Positions 18,014 to 27,644 of a stretch of 64,000 nt of DNA are shown here, one piece after another. The stretch spans positions 61,001 to 125,000 of the forward strand of contig LN483073.1 of NCBI GenBank assembly GCA_000935965.1. The letters run 5' to 3'. The translations under genes and the position numbers were made by a program. The stretch's first letter is position 1. Each line of letters opens with the position of its first letter. The DNA comes from Metalysinibacillus saudimassiliensis. GTDB taxonomy: Bacteria > Bacillota > Bacilli > Bacillales_A > Planococcaceae. The notes under the pieces were generated by a model. It did no database searches. It had not been told where the DNA came from and was given only the letters and a program-made list of their open reading frames with translations.

Positions 18014-19090
18014 ATGTTAAAGCGAACCATTCAAATTGCTTTTTTATTAATTGGAGGAGCCTTAGGATTTATCTTTTTACCGAACTTATACAAATTAATG
18101 AATTTATCAACAAATCCTTGGCTTAACAATCCATATGTTTCTGTATTACTTGGCGCATTGATGTTGTTTATTTTGTCGTTTGCCTTCTCAGATTACTTTG
18201 TTAAATTAATTAGTTGGTTAGAGGACACGTTAATTAAAGTACCTGTGGCAGACTTATTATTTGGAACGCTCTGTTTGATTATTGGTTTAGTTATTGCCTT
18301 TTTATTAAGTTTTGCTGTTGAGAGTATCCCTATTTTATTTGTACAACAAGTTGCGCCTATTATGCTATCCATTGTGCTAGGTTACTTAGGTTTTAGAGTA
18401 GGGTCAACAAAGCGGGATGAGATTTTACAAATTTTTGCGCTTAAAAATCAAAACGCACAAAAAAAAGTTGCTGCAGAGCTTGAAATCAATCCAGGTCGTC
18501 GCAAAGTACTTGATACAAGTGTCATTATTGATGGGCGTATTGCTGACATTGCAGAGACGGGATTTTTAGAGGGAGCTCTTGTAGTACCTCAATTTGTACT
18601 AACGGAGCTCCAACATATCGCAGACTCATCAGATACCCTAAAGCGTACAAGAGGTCGTAGAGGGTTAGATATTTTAAAGCGTCTGAAAGATGATAAGACA
18701 TCTAATGTAGTAATTACAGAAGAAGATTTTGAGGATGTAGCGGAAGTAGACTTAAAGCTTGTGCGTTACGCTAAAAAATACAGTGCCCAAGTGGTAACAA
18801 ATGATTTCAACTTAAACAAGGTTTGTGATTTACACCAGGTAGATGTATTAAATATTAATGATTTAGCTAATGCTGTAAAACCTGTAGTTATACCAGGCGA
18901 AAATATGCAGGTAGTCGTTATTAAAGATGGCAAGGAGCACAATCAAGGTGTTGCTTATTTAGATGACGGTACCATGATTGTCGTTGAAGAGGGGCGTTCA
19001 TACACTGGTCAAGCTATTATGGTGACTGTAACAAGTGTGCTCCAAACTTCAGCAGGTCGAATGATTTTTGCCAAACCAGTAGAAGAGTAG
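18014..19090 (+). CDS. yacL: PIN/TRAM domain membrane protein YacL
   Basis: This is a predicted membrane-anchored ribonuclease-like protein of unknown substrate. The 358-residue product has four N-terminal membrane helices (about residues 1-130), a PIN domain opening KVLDTSVIIDGRIADI with its acidic metal-binding residues and ending TNDFNLNKVC, and a C-terminal TRAM RNA-binding domain (about 290-350). ATG 18014 follows GTAGGAGGTG; a GTG at 18002 lies on that site. It sits beside ispD as in other Bacillales. Confidence 0.92.
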   Translation: MLKRTIQIAFLLIGGALGFIFLPNLYKLMNLSTNPWLNNPYVSVLLGALMLFILSFAFSDYFVKLISWLEDTLIKVPVADLLFGTLCLIIGLVIAFLLSFAVESIPILFVQQVAPIMLSIVLGYLGFRVGSTKRDEILQIFALKNQNAQKKVAAELEINPGRRKVLDTSVIIDGRIADIAETGFLEGALVVPQFVLTELQHIADSSDTLKRTRGRRGLDILKRLKDDKTSNVVITEEDFEDVAEVDLKLVRYAKKYSAQVVTNDFNLNKVCDLHQVDVLNINDLANAVKPVVIPGENMQVVVIKDGKEHNQGVAYLDDGTMIVVEEGRSYTGQAIMVTVTSVLQTSAGRMIFAKPVEE

Positions 19091-19102
19091 GAAGTGAATG
19101 AA

Positions 19103-19804
19103 TTGCAATATGAGGTAGTGTTACCAGCTGCAGGTAGTGGCAAGCGTATGGGTGCTGGACAAAACAAATTATTTCTTCAACTTGCCGATAAGCCTATCTT
19201 GATTCATACCCTTACAGTATTTGAACAGGATGAAAATTGTACAGGCATATGGTTAGCTGTGAGACCTGATGAACGAGCGTATATCCGAGAGTTACTCAAG
19301 GCTTATAATATTACAAAGGTTAGTGGTATGCCTAACGGTGGTGCAGAGCGACAACACTCAGTTCATGCGTGTATCAAGGCAATGAATAATGTAAGTATTG
19401 TGCTGGTACATGACGCAGCACGTCCATTTATCACAGCCCCAATTATTGCAAAGCTTACAGCAACAGCTTATGACAAGGGAGCGGCAATTGCGGGTGTGCG
19501 AGCAAAGGACACGATGAAAAAGGTAGTGAATGGTCGTGTACAAGAAACGATTGATCGCGATAGTTTATGGATGGTCCAAACGCCCCAAGCGTTTCGATTT
19601 GATTTATTAGCACAAGCTGAAGATGTTGCCGAAAAAATCGGTTTTTTAGGTACAGATGAGGCGATGCTTGTCGAACGTTTAGGGCATACCGTCCATATGG
19701 TGGAAAGCACATATGAAAATGTTAAAATGACAACACAAGAAGATTTAGTTTTTGGCGAGGCGATTTTACAGCATCGCCAACAAGGAGGACAAACAAATGT
19801 TTAG
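19103..19804 (+). CDS. ispD: 2-C-methyl-D-erythritol 4-phosphate cytidylyltransferase
   Basis: IspD transfers CMP to methylerythritol phosphate in the MEP isoprenoid pathway. The roughly 233-residue product begins [15 protein letters not shown] with the nucleotide-binding glycine loop and includes [10 protein letters not shown] and the TDEAMLVE motif near the C-terminus. I prefer TTG 19103, eight bases after AGGAAG, since it gives the family length; GTG 19094 is in frame but too close to the site. It overlaps ispF by eight bases, so the two steps are coupled. Confidence 0.92.
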   Translation: MQYEVVLPAAGSGKRMGAGQNKLFLQLADKPILIHTLTVFEQDENCTGIWLAVRPDERAYIRELLKAYNITKVSGMPNGGAERQHSVHACIKAMNNVSIVLVHDAARPFITAPIIAKLTATAYDKGAAIAGVRAKDTMKKVVNGRVQETIDRDSLWMVQTPQAFRFDLLAQAEDVAEKIGFLGTDEAMLVERLGHTVHMVESTYENVKMTTQEDLVFGEAILQHRQQGGQTNV

Positions 19805-20273
19805 AATTGGTCAAGGTTTTGATGTTCATGAATTTGCAGAGGGACGACCATTAATTATTGGTGGTATAACTGTACCTCACGACAGAGGGCTAATTGGTCA
19901 TTCTGATGCTGATGTATTATTACATACAGTAACAGATGCAGCTTTAGGTGCTATTGGTGAGGGAGATATTGGACGCCACTTCCCTGATACAGACCCGGAG
20001 TTTAAGGATGCAGACTCCGCTAAATTACTGGAGTATATTTGGAAAATGGTAGAAGAGCGAGGCTATAAACTAGGTAATATTGATTGCACAATTATGGCGC
20101 AACGACCTAAAATGGCTCCCTATATCGAACCAATGCGTAAGCGAATTGCCGAATTACTGCATGCCGATCCATCACAGGTAAACGTCAAGGCTACAACAAC
20201 AGAGAAACGTGGGTTTGTGGGTCGAGAAGAAGGCATTGCAACAATGGCAACGATTTTATTAATCAAGGCATAA
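19797..20273 (+). CDS. ispF: 2-C-methyl-D-erythritol 2,4-cyclodiphosphate synthase
   Basis: IspF cyclises CDP-methylerythritol 2-phosphate, acting two steps after IspD. The 158-residue product has the zinc ligands Asp8 and His10 in GFDVHEF, the third histidine in [11 protein letters not shown], and the C-terminal [16 protein letters not shown] motif. ATG 19797 follows AAGGAGG placed inside the end of ispD. Confidence 0.95.
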   Translation: MFRIGQGFDVHEFAEGRPLIIGGITVPHDRGLIGHSDADVLLHTVTDAALGAIGEGDIGRHFPDTDPEFKDADSAKLLEYIWKMVEERGYKLGNIDCTIMAQRPKMAPYIEPMRKRIAELLHADPSQVNVKATTTEKRGFVGREEGIATMATILLIKA

Positions 20274-20341
20274 CACAGTATGTTAAAATGGAACACATAC
20301 ATTCAAGCACAGCTTGAACGATAATTAGGAGGCTATTATTC

Positions 20342-21802
20342 ATGACGAACGAAGTACGCGTACGTTATGCGCCAAGCCCAACTGGCTTTTTACACATCGG
20401 CGGCGCACGTACAGCATTATTCAATTATTTATATGCAAGACACCACAACGGTAAATTTATTGTACGTATCGAGGATACTGACATTGGACGAAATGTTGAA
20501 GGTGGCGAGGCATCTCAGCTAGATAACTTACGTTGGTTAGGTATTGATTATGATGAGTCAGTTGATATTGGTGGACCTTATGCACCCTATCGCCAAACGG
20601 AGCGTTTAGATATTTATACAAAGCATGCACAAGAGCTGTTAAATCAAGGTGTAGCATATAAGTGTTTCTGTTCTTCAGAGAAATTAGAAGCATCACGTGA
20701 AGAGCAAAAAGCTAATGGGATTGCAGCACCAACCTATGATGGTGCGTGCCGTAATCTATCAGCTGAAGAAGTTGCAGCAAAGGAAGCAGCTGGCGAAGCA
20801 TATACAATTCGTATGCGTGTTCCTGAAAATGTAACATATGAAATTGACGATTTAGTACGTGGTAAAGTTACGTTTGAATCAAAAGACGTTGGCGATTGGG
20901 TAATCGTTAAAGCAAACGGTATTCCTACGTATAACTACGCAGTAGTGTTAGATGACCATTACATGAAGATGACACATATTTTCCGTGGTGAAGAGCATTT
21001 ATCAAATACACCAAAACAAATGATGATTTTTGATGCATTTGGTTGGGAGCACCCACGCTTTGGTCATATGACGCTAATCGTTAATGAAGACCGTAAAAAA
21101 CTATCAAAACGTGACGAGTCAATTATTCAATTCGTTACACAATACAAAGAGCTTGGTTATTTACCAGAAGCAATGTTTAACTTCTTTGCTTTACTAGGCT
21201 GGTCACCAGAAGGTGAAGAAGAAATCTTTACAAAAGAACAGCTTATCGAGCTATTTGACGAAAAGCGTCTTTCTAAATCACCATCAATGTTTGATAAACA
21301 AAAGTTAACATGGATGAATAATCAATACATTAAAAAGTTATCACTAGATGAAGTAGTAGAATTAGCATTACCACACTTACAAAAAGCAGGTCGCTTACCA
21401 GAAGTATTAACAGCAGAGCAACAAGCTTGGGCTAAAGATGTTATCGCGCTTTATCATGAGCAAATGAGCTTCGGTGCAGAAATCGTTGAATTAACAGAGC
21501 TGTTCTTTACAGATGAAATCCATTACGATGAAGCAGCAACAGAAGTACTAGCTGGAGAGCAAGTTTCTGAAGTAATGGCAGCATTTAAAGTACAATTAGA
21601 GCAACTAGAAGAGTTCACACCAGAAGCAATAAAGGCAGCAATTAAAGCAGTCCAAAAAGAAACAGGACATAAAGGCAAAAACCTATTTATGCCAATTCGT
21701 GTGGTTACAACAGGTCAAACGCATGGTCCTGAGCTGCCAAATTCAATTGCATTATTAGGTAAAGATAAAGCAGTTGCTCGCGTAGCGAAATATGCGCAAT
21801 AA
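20342..21802 (+). CDS. gltX: Glutamate--tRNA ligase
   Basis: GltX charges tRNA-Glu and, in most Firmicutes, also tRNA-Gln for later amidation. The 486-residue class I synthetase has the HIGH-type motif [11 protein letters not shown] near residue 15 and the KMSKS-type motif [15 protein letters not shown] precedes the ATG. Just upstream, a 7-bp hairpin (TTCAAGC/GCTTGAA, 20302-20318) lies in the short leader. The next gene in Bacillus would be cysE; it is absent here. Confidence 0.96.
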   Translation: MTNEVRVRYAPSPTGFLHIGGARTALFNYLYARHHNGKFIVRIEDTDIGRNVEGGEASQLDNLRWLGIDYDESVDIGGPYAPYRQTERLDIYTKHAQELLNQGVAYKCFCSSEKLEASREEQKANGIAAPTYDGACRNLSAEEVAAKEAAGEAYTIRMRVPENVTYEIDDLVRGKVTFESKDVGDWVIVKANGIPTYNYAVVLDDHYMKMTHIFRGEEHLSNTPKQMMIFDAFGWEHPRFGHMTLIVNEDRKKLSKRDESIIQFVTQYKELGYLPEAMFNFFALLGWSPEGEEEIFTKEQLIELFDEKRLSKSPSMFDKQKLTWMNNQYIKKLSLDEVVELALPHLQKAGRLPEVLTAEQQAWAKDVIALYHEQMSFGAEIVELTELFFTDEIHYDEAATEVLAGEQVSEVMAAFKVQLEQLEEFTPEAIKAAIKAVQKETGHKGKNLFMPIRVVTTGQTHGPELPNSIALLGKDKAVARVAKYAQ

Positions 21803-21804
21803 TA

Positions 21805-21832
21805 TTGACTTTCTAAGCGTTCATTGTAAAAT
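21805..21832 (+). promoter_or_regulatory. Sigma-A promoter of the cysS T-box transcript
   Basis: TTGACT (21805-21810), 16 bases, TAAAAT (21827-21832), directly after the gltX stop codon. Confidence 0.65.
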
Positions 21833-21849
21833 GAAGCTACAATAATATG

Positions 21850-22090
21850 CGTTGACGAGGAGAAGTAAGTATTGCAAGCTCTTTAGAGAGGACCACCACT
21901 GGCTGAAAGTGGTCTGAGCCTAGGTAAAACTGAATTGCACCTTTGAGCAATTTAATCGAAATAAAGTAGATTAAATCGGTTCGCTACCGTTACTAGCGCT
22001 TAGAGATGAAGAAGTATTCTTCAAATCAGAGTGGAACCACGTCATTAAACGTCTCTGTCACCTATTATGGTGATAGAGACGTTTTTATTT
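21850..22090 (+). promoter_or_regulatory. Cysteine T-box riboswitch upstream of cysS
   Basis: The leader starts with a T-box stem I base (GACGAGGAGAAGTAAGT) and carries a TGC cysteine specifier at 21936-21938 (AATTGCACC). The T-box motif AGAGTGGAACCACG is at 22028-22041. The TGGA bulge pairs with UCCA, matching the U discriminator of tRNA-Cys. A strong terminator (AACGTCTCTGTCACC with its partner, 22048-22088, then T-run) completes the switch. Uncharged tRNA-Cys should favour read-through into cysS. Confidence 0.95.
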
Positions 22091-22112
22091 TATAAAAAGA
22101 GGAGAGGTTACA

Positions 22113-23519
22113 ATGGCAATTAAAATTTTCAATACATTATCTCGTGAAAAAGAAGTGTTCGTTCCTATGGAAGAGGGCAAAGTGAAAATGTATGTTTGTG
22201 GGCCGACCGTTTATAACTACATTCATATTGGCAACGCTAGACCTGTGATCGTTTACGATACAGTACGTCGCTACTTGCAATACCGCGGTTATGATGTGAC
22301 ATATGTTTCTAACTTTACGGATGTTGATGATAAAATTATTAAAGCAGCAAATGAGCTAGGCGAAGAAGTATCGACATTAACAGAGCGCTTTATTAATGCA
22401 TACTTTGAAGACGTTACAGCGCTAGGGTGCAAAAAGGCAGACGCTCATCCGCGTGTAATGGATCATATGCAAGATATCATTGAGTTTATTAAAGTGCTAG
22501 TAGACAAGGGTTATGGTTATGAGTCGCAAGGCGATGTGTATTACCGTACGCGTAAGTTTAATGGTTATGGTAAATTGTCACATCAATCGGTTGATGATTT
22601 AAAAGTTGGCGCACGTATTGAAGCAGGTGAAAAGAAAGAAGATGCGCTTGACTTTGCATTATGGAAAGCAGCGAAACCTGGAGAAATTTCATGGGATAGC
22701 CCTTGGGGTGCAGGACGACCAGGCTGGCATATTGAGTGTTCAGTAATGGCGCGTGAGCATTTAGGAGATACCATTGATATTCATGCAGGCGGGCAGGATT
22801 TAACTTTCCCGCATCATGAAAATGAAATTGCACAATCTGAAGCACATAATGATACAACATTTGCCCGCTATTGGATGCATAATGGTTATATTAATATTGA
22901 TAACGAGAAAATGTCGAAGTCACTAGGTAACTTTGTTTTAGTTAATGATATTCGTCAAAAAATTGACCCACAAGTGCTACGCTTCTTTATGTTGTCAGTG
23001 CACTATCGCCATCCTATTAACTTTGCTAAAGATTTAGTAGACGCTGCAACTACAAGTTTTGAACGCATTAAAACAGCTTATACAAATGTTAAGCATAGAC
23101 TATCAACAACAACAGATATAGTAGATGCAGGTGATTGGTTAACACAAATTAAAGAGCAACGCGTAGCTTTCGAAACAGCAATGGATGACGATTTTAATAC
23201 AGCTAATGCGATTTCTGTATTATTTGAGTTAGCACATATTGCAAATATTTACTTACAACAAGAAAATACATCCCAAGATGTACTACAAACCTTCATTACA
23301 ACCTTTGATGAATTAGCTGATGTTTTAGGGCTAGTATTAGCAACAGATGATTTATTAGATGAGGATATTGACCAATTAATCCAAGAACGTATTGATGCAC
23401 GAAAAAATAAAGACTTTGCTCGTTCAGATGAAATCCGCGATTTATTGCAGGCGAAAGGCATTATTTTAGAAGATACACGCCAAGGTACTCGTTGGAAACG
23501 AGGTTCAGCTAGTGAGTAA
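22113..23519 (+). CDS. cysS: Cysteine--tRNA ligase
   Basis: CysS charges tRNA-Cys. The 468-residue product has the zinc ligand Cys in [16 protein letters not shown] (with the HIGN form of the HIGH motif), further zinc ligands in WHIECS and HHENE, and KMSKSLGN. It is directly controlled by the T-box upstream. The stop overlaps the GTG start of mrnC by eight bases. Confidence 0.96.
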   Translation: MAIKIFNTLSREKEVFVPMEEGKVKMYVCGPTVYNYIHIGNARPVIVYDTVRRYLQYRGYDVTYVSNFTDVDDKIIKAANELGEEVSTLTERFINAYFEDVTALGCKKADAHPRVMDHMQDIIEFIKVLVDKGYGYESQGDVYYRTRKFNGYGKLSHQSVDDLKVGARIEAGEKKEDALDFALWKAAKPGEISWDSPWGAGRPGWHIECSVMAREHLGDTIDIHAGGQDLTFPHHENEIAQSEAHNDTTFARYWMHNGYINIDNEKMSKSLGNFVLVNDIRQKIDPQVLRFFMLSVHYRHPINFAKDLVDAATTSFERIKTAYTNVKHRLSTTTDIVDAGDWLTQIKEQRVAFETAMDDDFNTANAISVLFELAHIANIYLQQENTSQDVLQTFITTFDELADVLGLVLATDDLLDEDIDQLIQERIDARKNKDFARSDEIRDLLQAKGIILEDTRQGTRWKRGSASE

Positions 23520-23931
23520 ATTACGCTCTAGTGATGTGTTACAGTTAAATGCTTTAACATTAGCTTATATGGGGGATGCGGTATTGGAAGGGCGCGTGCG
23601 TGCACATTTATTGCATAGTGGTCGAGTAAAGCCCAATACACTTCACCGTGAGGCAACAAAGTATGTATCAGCAAAAGCACAATCACATGTCATCCAACAA
23701 TTAATCGCTGAAGAATTTTTAACTGAGCAAGAAGTAGCAATATTTAAACGTGGTCGTAATGCAAAGTCAGGCTCTGTTCCTAAAAATACGGATGTCCGCA
23801 CGTATCGCAATAGCTCGGGGTACGAAGCGGTATTAGGTAGTTTGTTTTTGCGAGAAGAGTACGAACGTGTAAATGAAATTATTGATAAATCAATTGAAAT
23901 ATGTGAACGACCGAAAGGAGAGGAATCGTAA
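23512..23931 (+). CDS. mrnC: Mini-ribonuclease III
   Basis: Mini-III matures the ends of 23S rRNA. The 139-residue product is a lone RNase III catalytic domain without the dsRNA-binding domain, with [16 protein letters not shown] as the signature helix and the second acidic cluster in [17 protein letters not shown]. It starts with GTG inside cysS and its stop overlaps the rlmB ATG (TAATG). Confidence 0.94.
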   Translation: MSKLRSSDVLQLNALTLAYMGDAVLEGRVRAHLLHSGRVKPNTLHREATKYVSAKAQSHVIQQLIAEEFLTEQEVAIFKRGRNAKSGSVPKNTDVRTYRNSSGYEAVLGSLFLREEYERVNEIIDKSIEICERPKGEES

Positions 23932-24680
23932 TGAGCGAACAACAAAGTGAAATGATTTGCGGTAAAAACCCCGTCTTAGAGGCACTACGATCAGGACGTG
24001 AAATTAACAAGATTTTTATTGCAGAAGGTGTTAAAAAAACAGGGGTTAATGAATTATTAGATTTAGCTAGAGAAAGGGGCGTGCTTGTTCAATTTGTGCC
24101 AAAGAAAAAGGTAGAAATGCTAGCAGATAACGAAAACCACCAAGGTATCGTAGCGGCAGTAGCAGCTTATGACTATGCTGAATTGGACGATGTATTTGCA
24201 GCGGCTAAAGCTAAGGAGCAAGATCCATTTATTTTAATCTTAGATGAGCTAGAAGATCCTCATAATCTAGGTTCTATTATGCGTACAGCAGATGCTGTAG
24301 GTGTGCACGGTATTATTATCCCTCGTCGTCGTGCTGTTGGTTTGACATCAGTTGTTGCTAAAGCATCAACGGGCGCAATTGAACATGTGCCAGTCGTACG
24401 CGTCAACAATTTATCACAAACTGTCGAAGAGCTAAAAGAGCGTGGTGTTTGGATTGCAGGCACAGATGCTAAAAAATCTGTTGATTACCGTAAAATGGAT
24501 GCAACATTACCATTAGCTGTTATTATTGGAAGTGAAGGTAAAGGCATGAGTCGTATCCTAAAAGAAAAATGTGATTTCTTATATCACTTACCAATGGTAG
24601 GGCATGTTACATCATTAAATGCTTCCGTAGCCGCAGCTTTACTTATGTATGAAGTGTATCGTAAACGACAAGAAGAATAA
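23931..24680 (+). CDS. rlmB: 23S rRNA (guanosine-2'-O-)-methyltransferase RlmB
   Basis: RlmB methylates the ribose of a guanosine in 23S rRNA (G2251 in E. coli). The 249-residue SpoU/SPOUT product has an N-terminal substrate-binding domain and knot motifs 1-3: NLGSIMRTADAVG, IIGSEGKGMSR and LNASVAAALLMYE. It is embedded in an RNA-maturation run with mrnC and yacP. Confidence 0.94.
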   Translation: MSEQQSEMICGKNPVLEALRSGREINKIFIAEGVKKTGVNELLDLARERGVLVQFVPKKKVEMLADNENHQGIVAAVAAYDYAELDDVFAAAKAKEQDPFILILDELEDPHNLGSIMRTADAVGVHGIIIPRRRAVGLTSVVAKASTGAIEHVPVVRVNNLSQTVEELKERGVWIAGTDAKKSVDYRKMDATLPLAVIIGSEGKGMSRILKEKCDFLYHLPMVGHVTSLNASVAAALLMYEVYRKRQEE

Positions 24681-24683
24681 GCC

Positions 24684-25190
24684 ATGAAAAATATCCTTCT
24701 TGTTGATGGCTATAATATGATAGGCGACTGGCAAGTGTTACGGGAGCTTAGAGATATTGACTTTGAGGCTGCTCGTAATCGCCTAGTAGAACTGCTAGCA
24801 GAGTATCAAGCAGCTAAAGGTATACGCGTCATTATTGTGTTTGATGCTTATTTAGTTCAAGGAAAAAAGAGTCAGTACCGACAGAGTGGGGTAGAGGTAA
24901 TCTATACTGCTAAAAACGAGACAGCTGATGAGCATATCGAAAAATTATCCAATGAATTAAAAGGGCGTAAAATTCAAATTCATGTAGCGACGTCTGATAT
25001 GACAGAGCAAAATGTAGTGTTTGGCAATGGCGCTTTGCGTAAATCAGCGCGCGAACTAGAGATTGAAGTAGGCATTGCAAAAAAGGTGATTGAAGCAGAT
25101 GTTCAAAAGACCAATATTATTCGGCACACAGGGCTGGATGTTTCGGAAAGTGTATTAGAAAAGCTAGAGCGAATTCGTAGAGGGTTATGA
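24684..25190 (+). CDS. yacP: NYN domain endoribonuclease YacP/Rae1
   Basis: In B. subtilis the YacP protein (Rae1) cleaves mRNA in the ribosome A site. The 168-residue product has the NYN/PIN-like core: LLVDGYNMIGDW at the N-terminus, VIIVFDAYLVQG, YTAKNETADEHIEKL and VATSDMTEQ, with conserved Asp residues for metal binding. It starts three bases after rlmB. Confidence 0.92.
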   Translation: MKNILLVDGYNMIGDWQVLRELRDIDFEAARNRLVELLAEYQAAKGIRVIIVFDAYLVQGKKSQYRQSGVEVIYTAKNETADEHIEKLSNELKGRKIQIHVATSDMTEQNVVFGNGALRKSARELEIEVGIAKKVIEADVQKTNIIRHTGLDVSESVLEKLERIRRGL

Positions 25191-25206
25191 AAGCGGGTGA
25201 CGTTTG

Positions 25207-25830
25207 ATGAATAAATTTGAGTTGTTAACAGATGAGGAAGTCATTAATTTAATACAGCAAGGTGATGTAGAAGCGCTAGAGTACATTATAAACAAGTATA
25301 AAATAATAGTACTGGCTAAAGCTAAATCTTATTTTTTAATTGGCGCAGACCGTGAAGATATTATTCAAGAAGGCATGATTGGTTTGTATAAAGCAATTCG
25401 TGATTATCGCGATGATAAAAGTGCTTCCTTTCGTGTATTTGCTGAACTATGTGTGACAAGACAAATTATTACAGCCATCAAAACAGCAACGCGTCAAAAG
25501 CATATGCCACTAAACGCTTATGTGTCATTAGACAAGCCAGTGTACGAAGAGGACTCCGAAAAAACATTAGTTGAAACAATGGTAGGTCCAACAACAATAG
25601 AGCCTGAAAATATTGTGCTTCAGCAAGAGCAACAAGATTATATTGAACTGAAAATGAGCGAAGTATTAAGTGAGCTTGAGCAGCGCGTATTAGCATTGTA
25701 TTTAGAAGGACAATCCTACGGCGAAATCTCAGAACAACTTGACCGCCATGTAAAATCTATCGATAATGCGCTCCAACGTGTAAAACGCAAATTAGGGCAA
25801 CATATCGAAGTAACAGAAATTCTCGGATAG
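25207..25830 (+). CDS. sigH: RNA polymerase sigma-H factor
   Basis: SigH directs transition-phase and early sporulation or competence genes. The 207-residue product has region 2 (EYIINKYK...ADREDIIQEGMIGLYKAI), the core-binding and -10 melting segment (FRVFAELCVTRQIITAIKTA), and region 4 with a helix-turn-helix (SYGEISEQLDRHVKSIDNALQRVKRKL). It looks intact, only slightly shorter at the N-terminus than the B. subtilis protein. ATG 25207 follows GGGTGA. Its presence does not by itself prove sporulation. Confidence 0.94.
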   Translation: MNKFELLTDEEVINLIQQGDVEALEYIINKYKIIVLAKAKSYFLIGADREDIIQEGMIGLYKAIRDYRDDKSASFRVFAELCVTRQIITAIKTATRQKHMPLNAYVSLDKPVYEEDSEKTLVETMVGPTTIEPENIVLQQEQQDYIELKMSEVLSELEQRVLALYLEGQSYGEISEQLDRHVKSIDNALQRVKRKLGQHIEVTEILG

Positions 25831-25842
25831 TTTTACACTTTA

Positions 25843-25871
25843 TTGACAGTATGAAAGTAAGGTGATAGTCT
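25843..25871 (+). promoter_or_regulatory. Promoter candidate for rpmG-secE-nusG
   Basis: TTGACA (25843-25848) is a perfect -35, with a weak -10 TAGTCT after 17 bases. A palindrome AGTCTTTAAAAGACT overlaps the -10 and could affect initiation. Confidence 0.45.
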
Positions 25872-25902
25872 TTAAAAGACTAAGTGCCGAAAAGGTGATG
25901 AC

Positions 25903-26049
25903 ATGGCAAATAAAGTCGTTCTAAGTTGTGAGAAGTGCGGATCACGTAATTATTCTGTGCCTGCTAAAAAAGATGTTACAAAGCGTCTAGCAATAAAAAA
26001 GTTTTGTTCTCACTGCAATGAGCATACGATGCATAAACAAACGGTATAG
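25903..26049 (+). CDS. rpmG: 50S ribosomal protein L33, zinc-binding form
   Basis: This small large-subunit protein of 48 residues carries two CxxC pairs (CEKC at 9-12 and CSHC at 35-38), so it is the zinc-containing C+ form that zinc-starved cells replace with a C- paralogue. The start codon follows AAAGGTGATGAC. It stands directly before secE, as in other Bacillales. Confidence 0.95.
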   Translation: MANKVVLSCEKCGSRNYSVPAKKDVTKRLAIKKFCSHCNEHTMHKQTV

Positions 26050-26094
26050 TGAAATATAGTAAAAGTATTTTAAGCTGTTCGGAGGTAAGTAAGC

Positions 26095-26280
26095 ATGAAT
26101 AAAATTATGCAGTTTTTACGTGAAGTCGGCTCTGAAATGCGTAAAACAAGTTGGCCTAAGCGAAAAGAACTTACAAAATATACTGTAGTAGTAATTTCAA
26201 CAGTGGTATTTATGGCAGTGTTCTTTGCGGCAGTTGACTTCGGTATTTCGCAATTCATGAATTGGTTCTACTCACTGTGA
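26095..26280 (+). CDS. secE: Preprotein translocase subunit SecE
   Basis: SecE clamps SecY in the Sec translocon. The 61-residue product is the short Gram-positive form with a single C-terminal membrane helix (about residues 30-55) and the conserved amphipathic stretch EVGSEMRKTSWPKRKEL. CGGAGG precedes the ATG. SecY is encoded at 53522. Confidence 0.95.
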   Translation: MNKIMQFLREVGSEMRKTSWPKRKELTKYTVVVISTVVFMAVFFAAVDFGISQFMNWFYSL

Positions 26281-26304
26281 TGAAATAAAATAATTTTTGA
26301 AATA

Positions 26305-26330
26305 GCCCGTCACAACATACGGGTTTTTTC
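26305..26330 (+). terminator. Weak terminator between secE and nusG
   Basis: CCCGT (26306-26310) and ACGGG (26319-26323) form a 5-bp stem with an 8-base loop, followed by six T. With so short a stem it may only attenuate transcription into nusG. Confidence 0.6.
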
Positions 26331-26381
26331 ATTTGTTCAGACATAAAACTAAGGAGGGACGGACGAGCAGTCCTATATATT

Positions 26382-26912
26382 ATGGAGAAAAATTGGTACG
26401 TCGTTCATACGTATTCAGGTTATGAAAATCGAGTAAAGCAAAATTTAGAAAAACGTGTAGAAACGATGGGAATGACGGATAAAATCTTCCGTGTTGTAGT
26501 TCCTGAGCGTGAAGAAACAGAAATTAAAGATGGTAAGAAAAAAACTTATATGCGTAAAGTTTTCCCAGGTTACGTATTAGTTGAACTTATTATGACAGAT
26601 GATTCTTGGTATGTTGTACGTAACACACCAGGTGTAACTGGCTTTATTGGTTCTTCAGGTGGCGGTGCAAAACCAACACCATTATTACCTGATGAAGTAT
26701 CTCGTTTATTAGATCAAATGGGCATGACAGAGGATGTCGGCGCAGATATCGCAGTAGGCGATTTAGTAGAAGTACTAGAAGGACCGTTCGCACACTTCCA
26801 AGGTAAAGTGGAAGCAGTTAATACAGAAGATGAGTTATTAACGGTAATCGTTGATATGTTTGGCCGCGAAACAAACATGGAACTTAGCTTTGCACAAGTT
26901 ATGAAAGTTTAA
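26382..26912 (+). CDS. nusG: Transcription termination/antitermination protein NusG
   Basis: NusG binds RNA polymerase at the RpoC clamp and modulates pausing. The 176-residue product has the NGN domain (KNWYVVHTYSGYENRVKQNL ... MRKVFPGYVLVEL) and a C-terminal KOW domain (GPFAHFQGKVEAVN). Oddly, the only strong ribosome site (AAGGAGGG from 26351) is about 25 bases from the ATG; a small GGAC/GTCC hairpin (26361-26373) between them could shorten the distance. Confidence 0.96.
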   Translation: MEKNWYVVHTYSGYENRVKQNLEKRVETMGMTDKIFRVVVPEREETEIKDGKKKTYMRKVFPGYVLVELIMTDDSWYVVRNTPGVTGFIGSSGGGAKPTPLLPDEVSRLLDQMGMTEDVGADIAVGDLVEVLEGPFAHFQGKVEAVNTEDELLTVIVDMFGRETNMELSFAQVMKV

Positions 26913-26924
26913 CTTTTAAATTAC

Positions 26925-26953
26925 TTGCTAACATAAAATAAAAGTGGTATCAT
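26925..26953 (+). promoter_or_regulatory. Sigma-A promoter of rplK-rplA
   Basis: TTGCTA (26925-26930), 17 bases, TATCAT (26948-26953), just after the nusG stop. Confidence 0.65.
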
Positions 26954-26959
26954 TTCATA

Positions 26960-27089
26960 GGTCAGACCGTCACTTTAAGGTGGGTCAGATTTTACATGTT
27001 TAAATGTTATCAGTTTATAGGCTGACAGACAGATATGAGTGGGAGGGGCAACCCAATTACCACATCACGGACTTAAGGAGGTGTGTCTC
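26960..27089 (+). promoter_or_regulatory. Leader of rplK (L11 leader-like)
   Basis: The 130-base leader contains GTCAGACC...GGTGGGTCAGA repeats and the segment ending ACCACATCACGGAC before AAGGAGG. As I recall, that segment is conserved in front of rplK in Bacillales. It can fold with the upstream GTGGGAGGGGCAACCC part. Autogenous control by L11 or L1 is inferred. Confidence 0.55.
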
Positions 27090-27515
27090 GTGGCTAAAAA
27101 AGTTACTAAAGTTGTAAAATTACAAATTCCTGCTGGTAAAGCTAACCCAGCTCCGCCGGTTGGTCCTGCGTTAGGTCAAGCAGGTGTAAACATCATGGGA
27201 TTCTGTAAAGAATTCAATGCGCGTACTGCAGATCAAGCTGGACTTATTATTCCAGTTGAAATTTCAGTATTTGAGGACCGTTCTTTCACTTTCATTACGA
27301 AAACTCCACCCGCAGCAGTGTTACTTAAAGTAGCAGCTGGCGTTCAAAAGGGATCTGGTGAACCTAACCGTAACAAAGTAGCAACGGTTAAACGTGATAA
27401 AGTTCGCGAAATCGCTGAAACAAAAATGCCAGACCTTAACGCTGCATCAGTAGAAGCAGCAATGTTAATGGTTGAAGGTACTGCACGAAGCATGGGTATC
27501 ACGATTGAAGACTAA
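27090..27515 (+). CDS. rplK: 50S ribosomal protein L11
   Basis: L11 forms the GTPase-associated centre stalk base with 23S rRNA. The 141-residue product has the proline-rich [20 protein letters not shown] linker and the C-terminal rRNA-binding domain ending [15 protein letters not shown]. The GTG start at 27090 follows AAGGAGGTG; an in-frame extension upstream reads through leader sequence and is not credible. Confidence 0.97.
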   Translation: MAKKVTKVVKLQIPAGKANPAPPVGPALGQAGVNIMGFCKEFNARTADQAGLIIPVEISVFEDRSFTFITKTPPAAVLLKVAAGVQKGSGEPNRNKVATVKRDKVREIAETKMPDLNAASVEAAMLMVEGTARSMGITIED

Positions 27516-27534
27516 TTTTTACTACTCAATTCAC

Positions 27535-27640
27535 TTGATGAAGTAATTGTTTTTGGAGGTTGCGGAGTTTCTTTTGTAAACGCGCAACCTTTATTCGTGG
27601 GAGGTAAAATCCGTTAAAACCACAATCAAGGAGGAAAATA
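27535..27640 (+). promoter_or_regulatory. Candidate L1-binding site before rplA
   Basis: Between rplK and rplA, GGAGGTTGCG pairs with CGCAACCTT. A second stem, GTGGGAGGTAAAATCC with TTAAAACCAC, resembles the L1 binding site of 23S rRNA. This fits feedback of L1 on its own mRNA. The pairing is visible; the regulation is from knowledge of the L11-L1 operon. Confidence 0.55.
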
Positions 27641-27644
27641 TACA

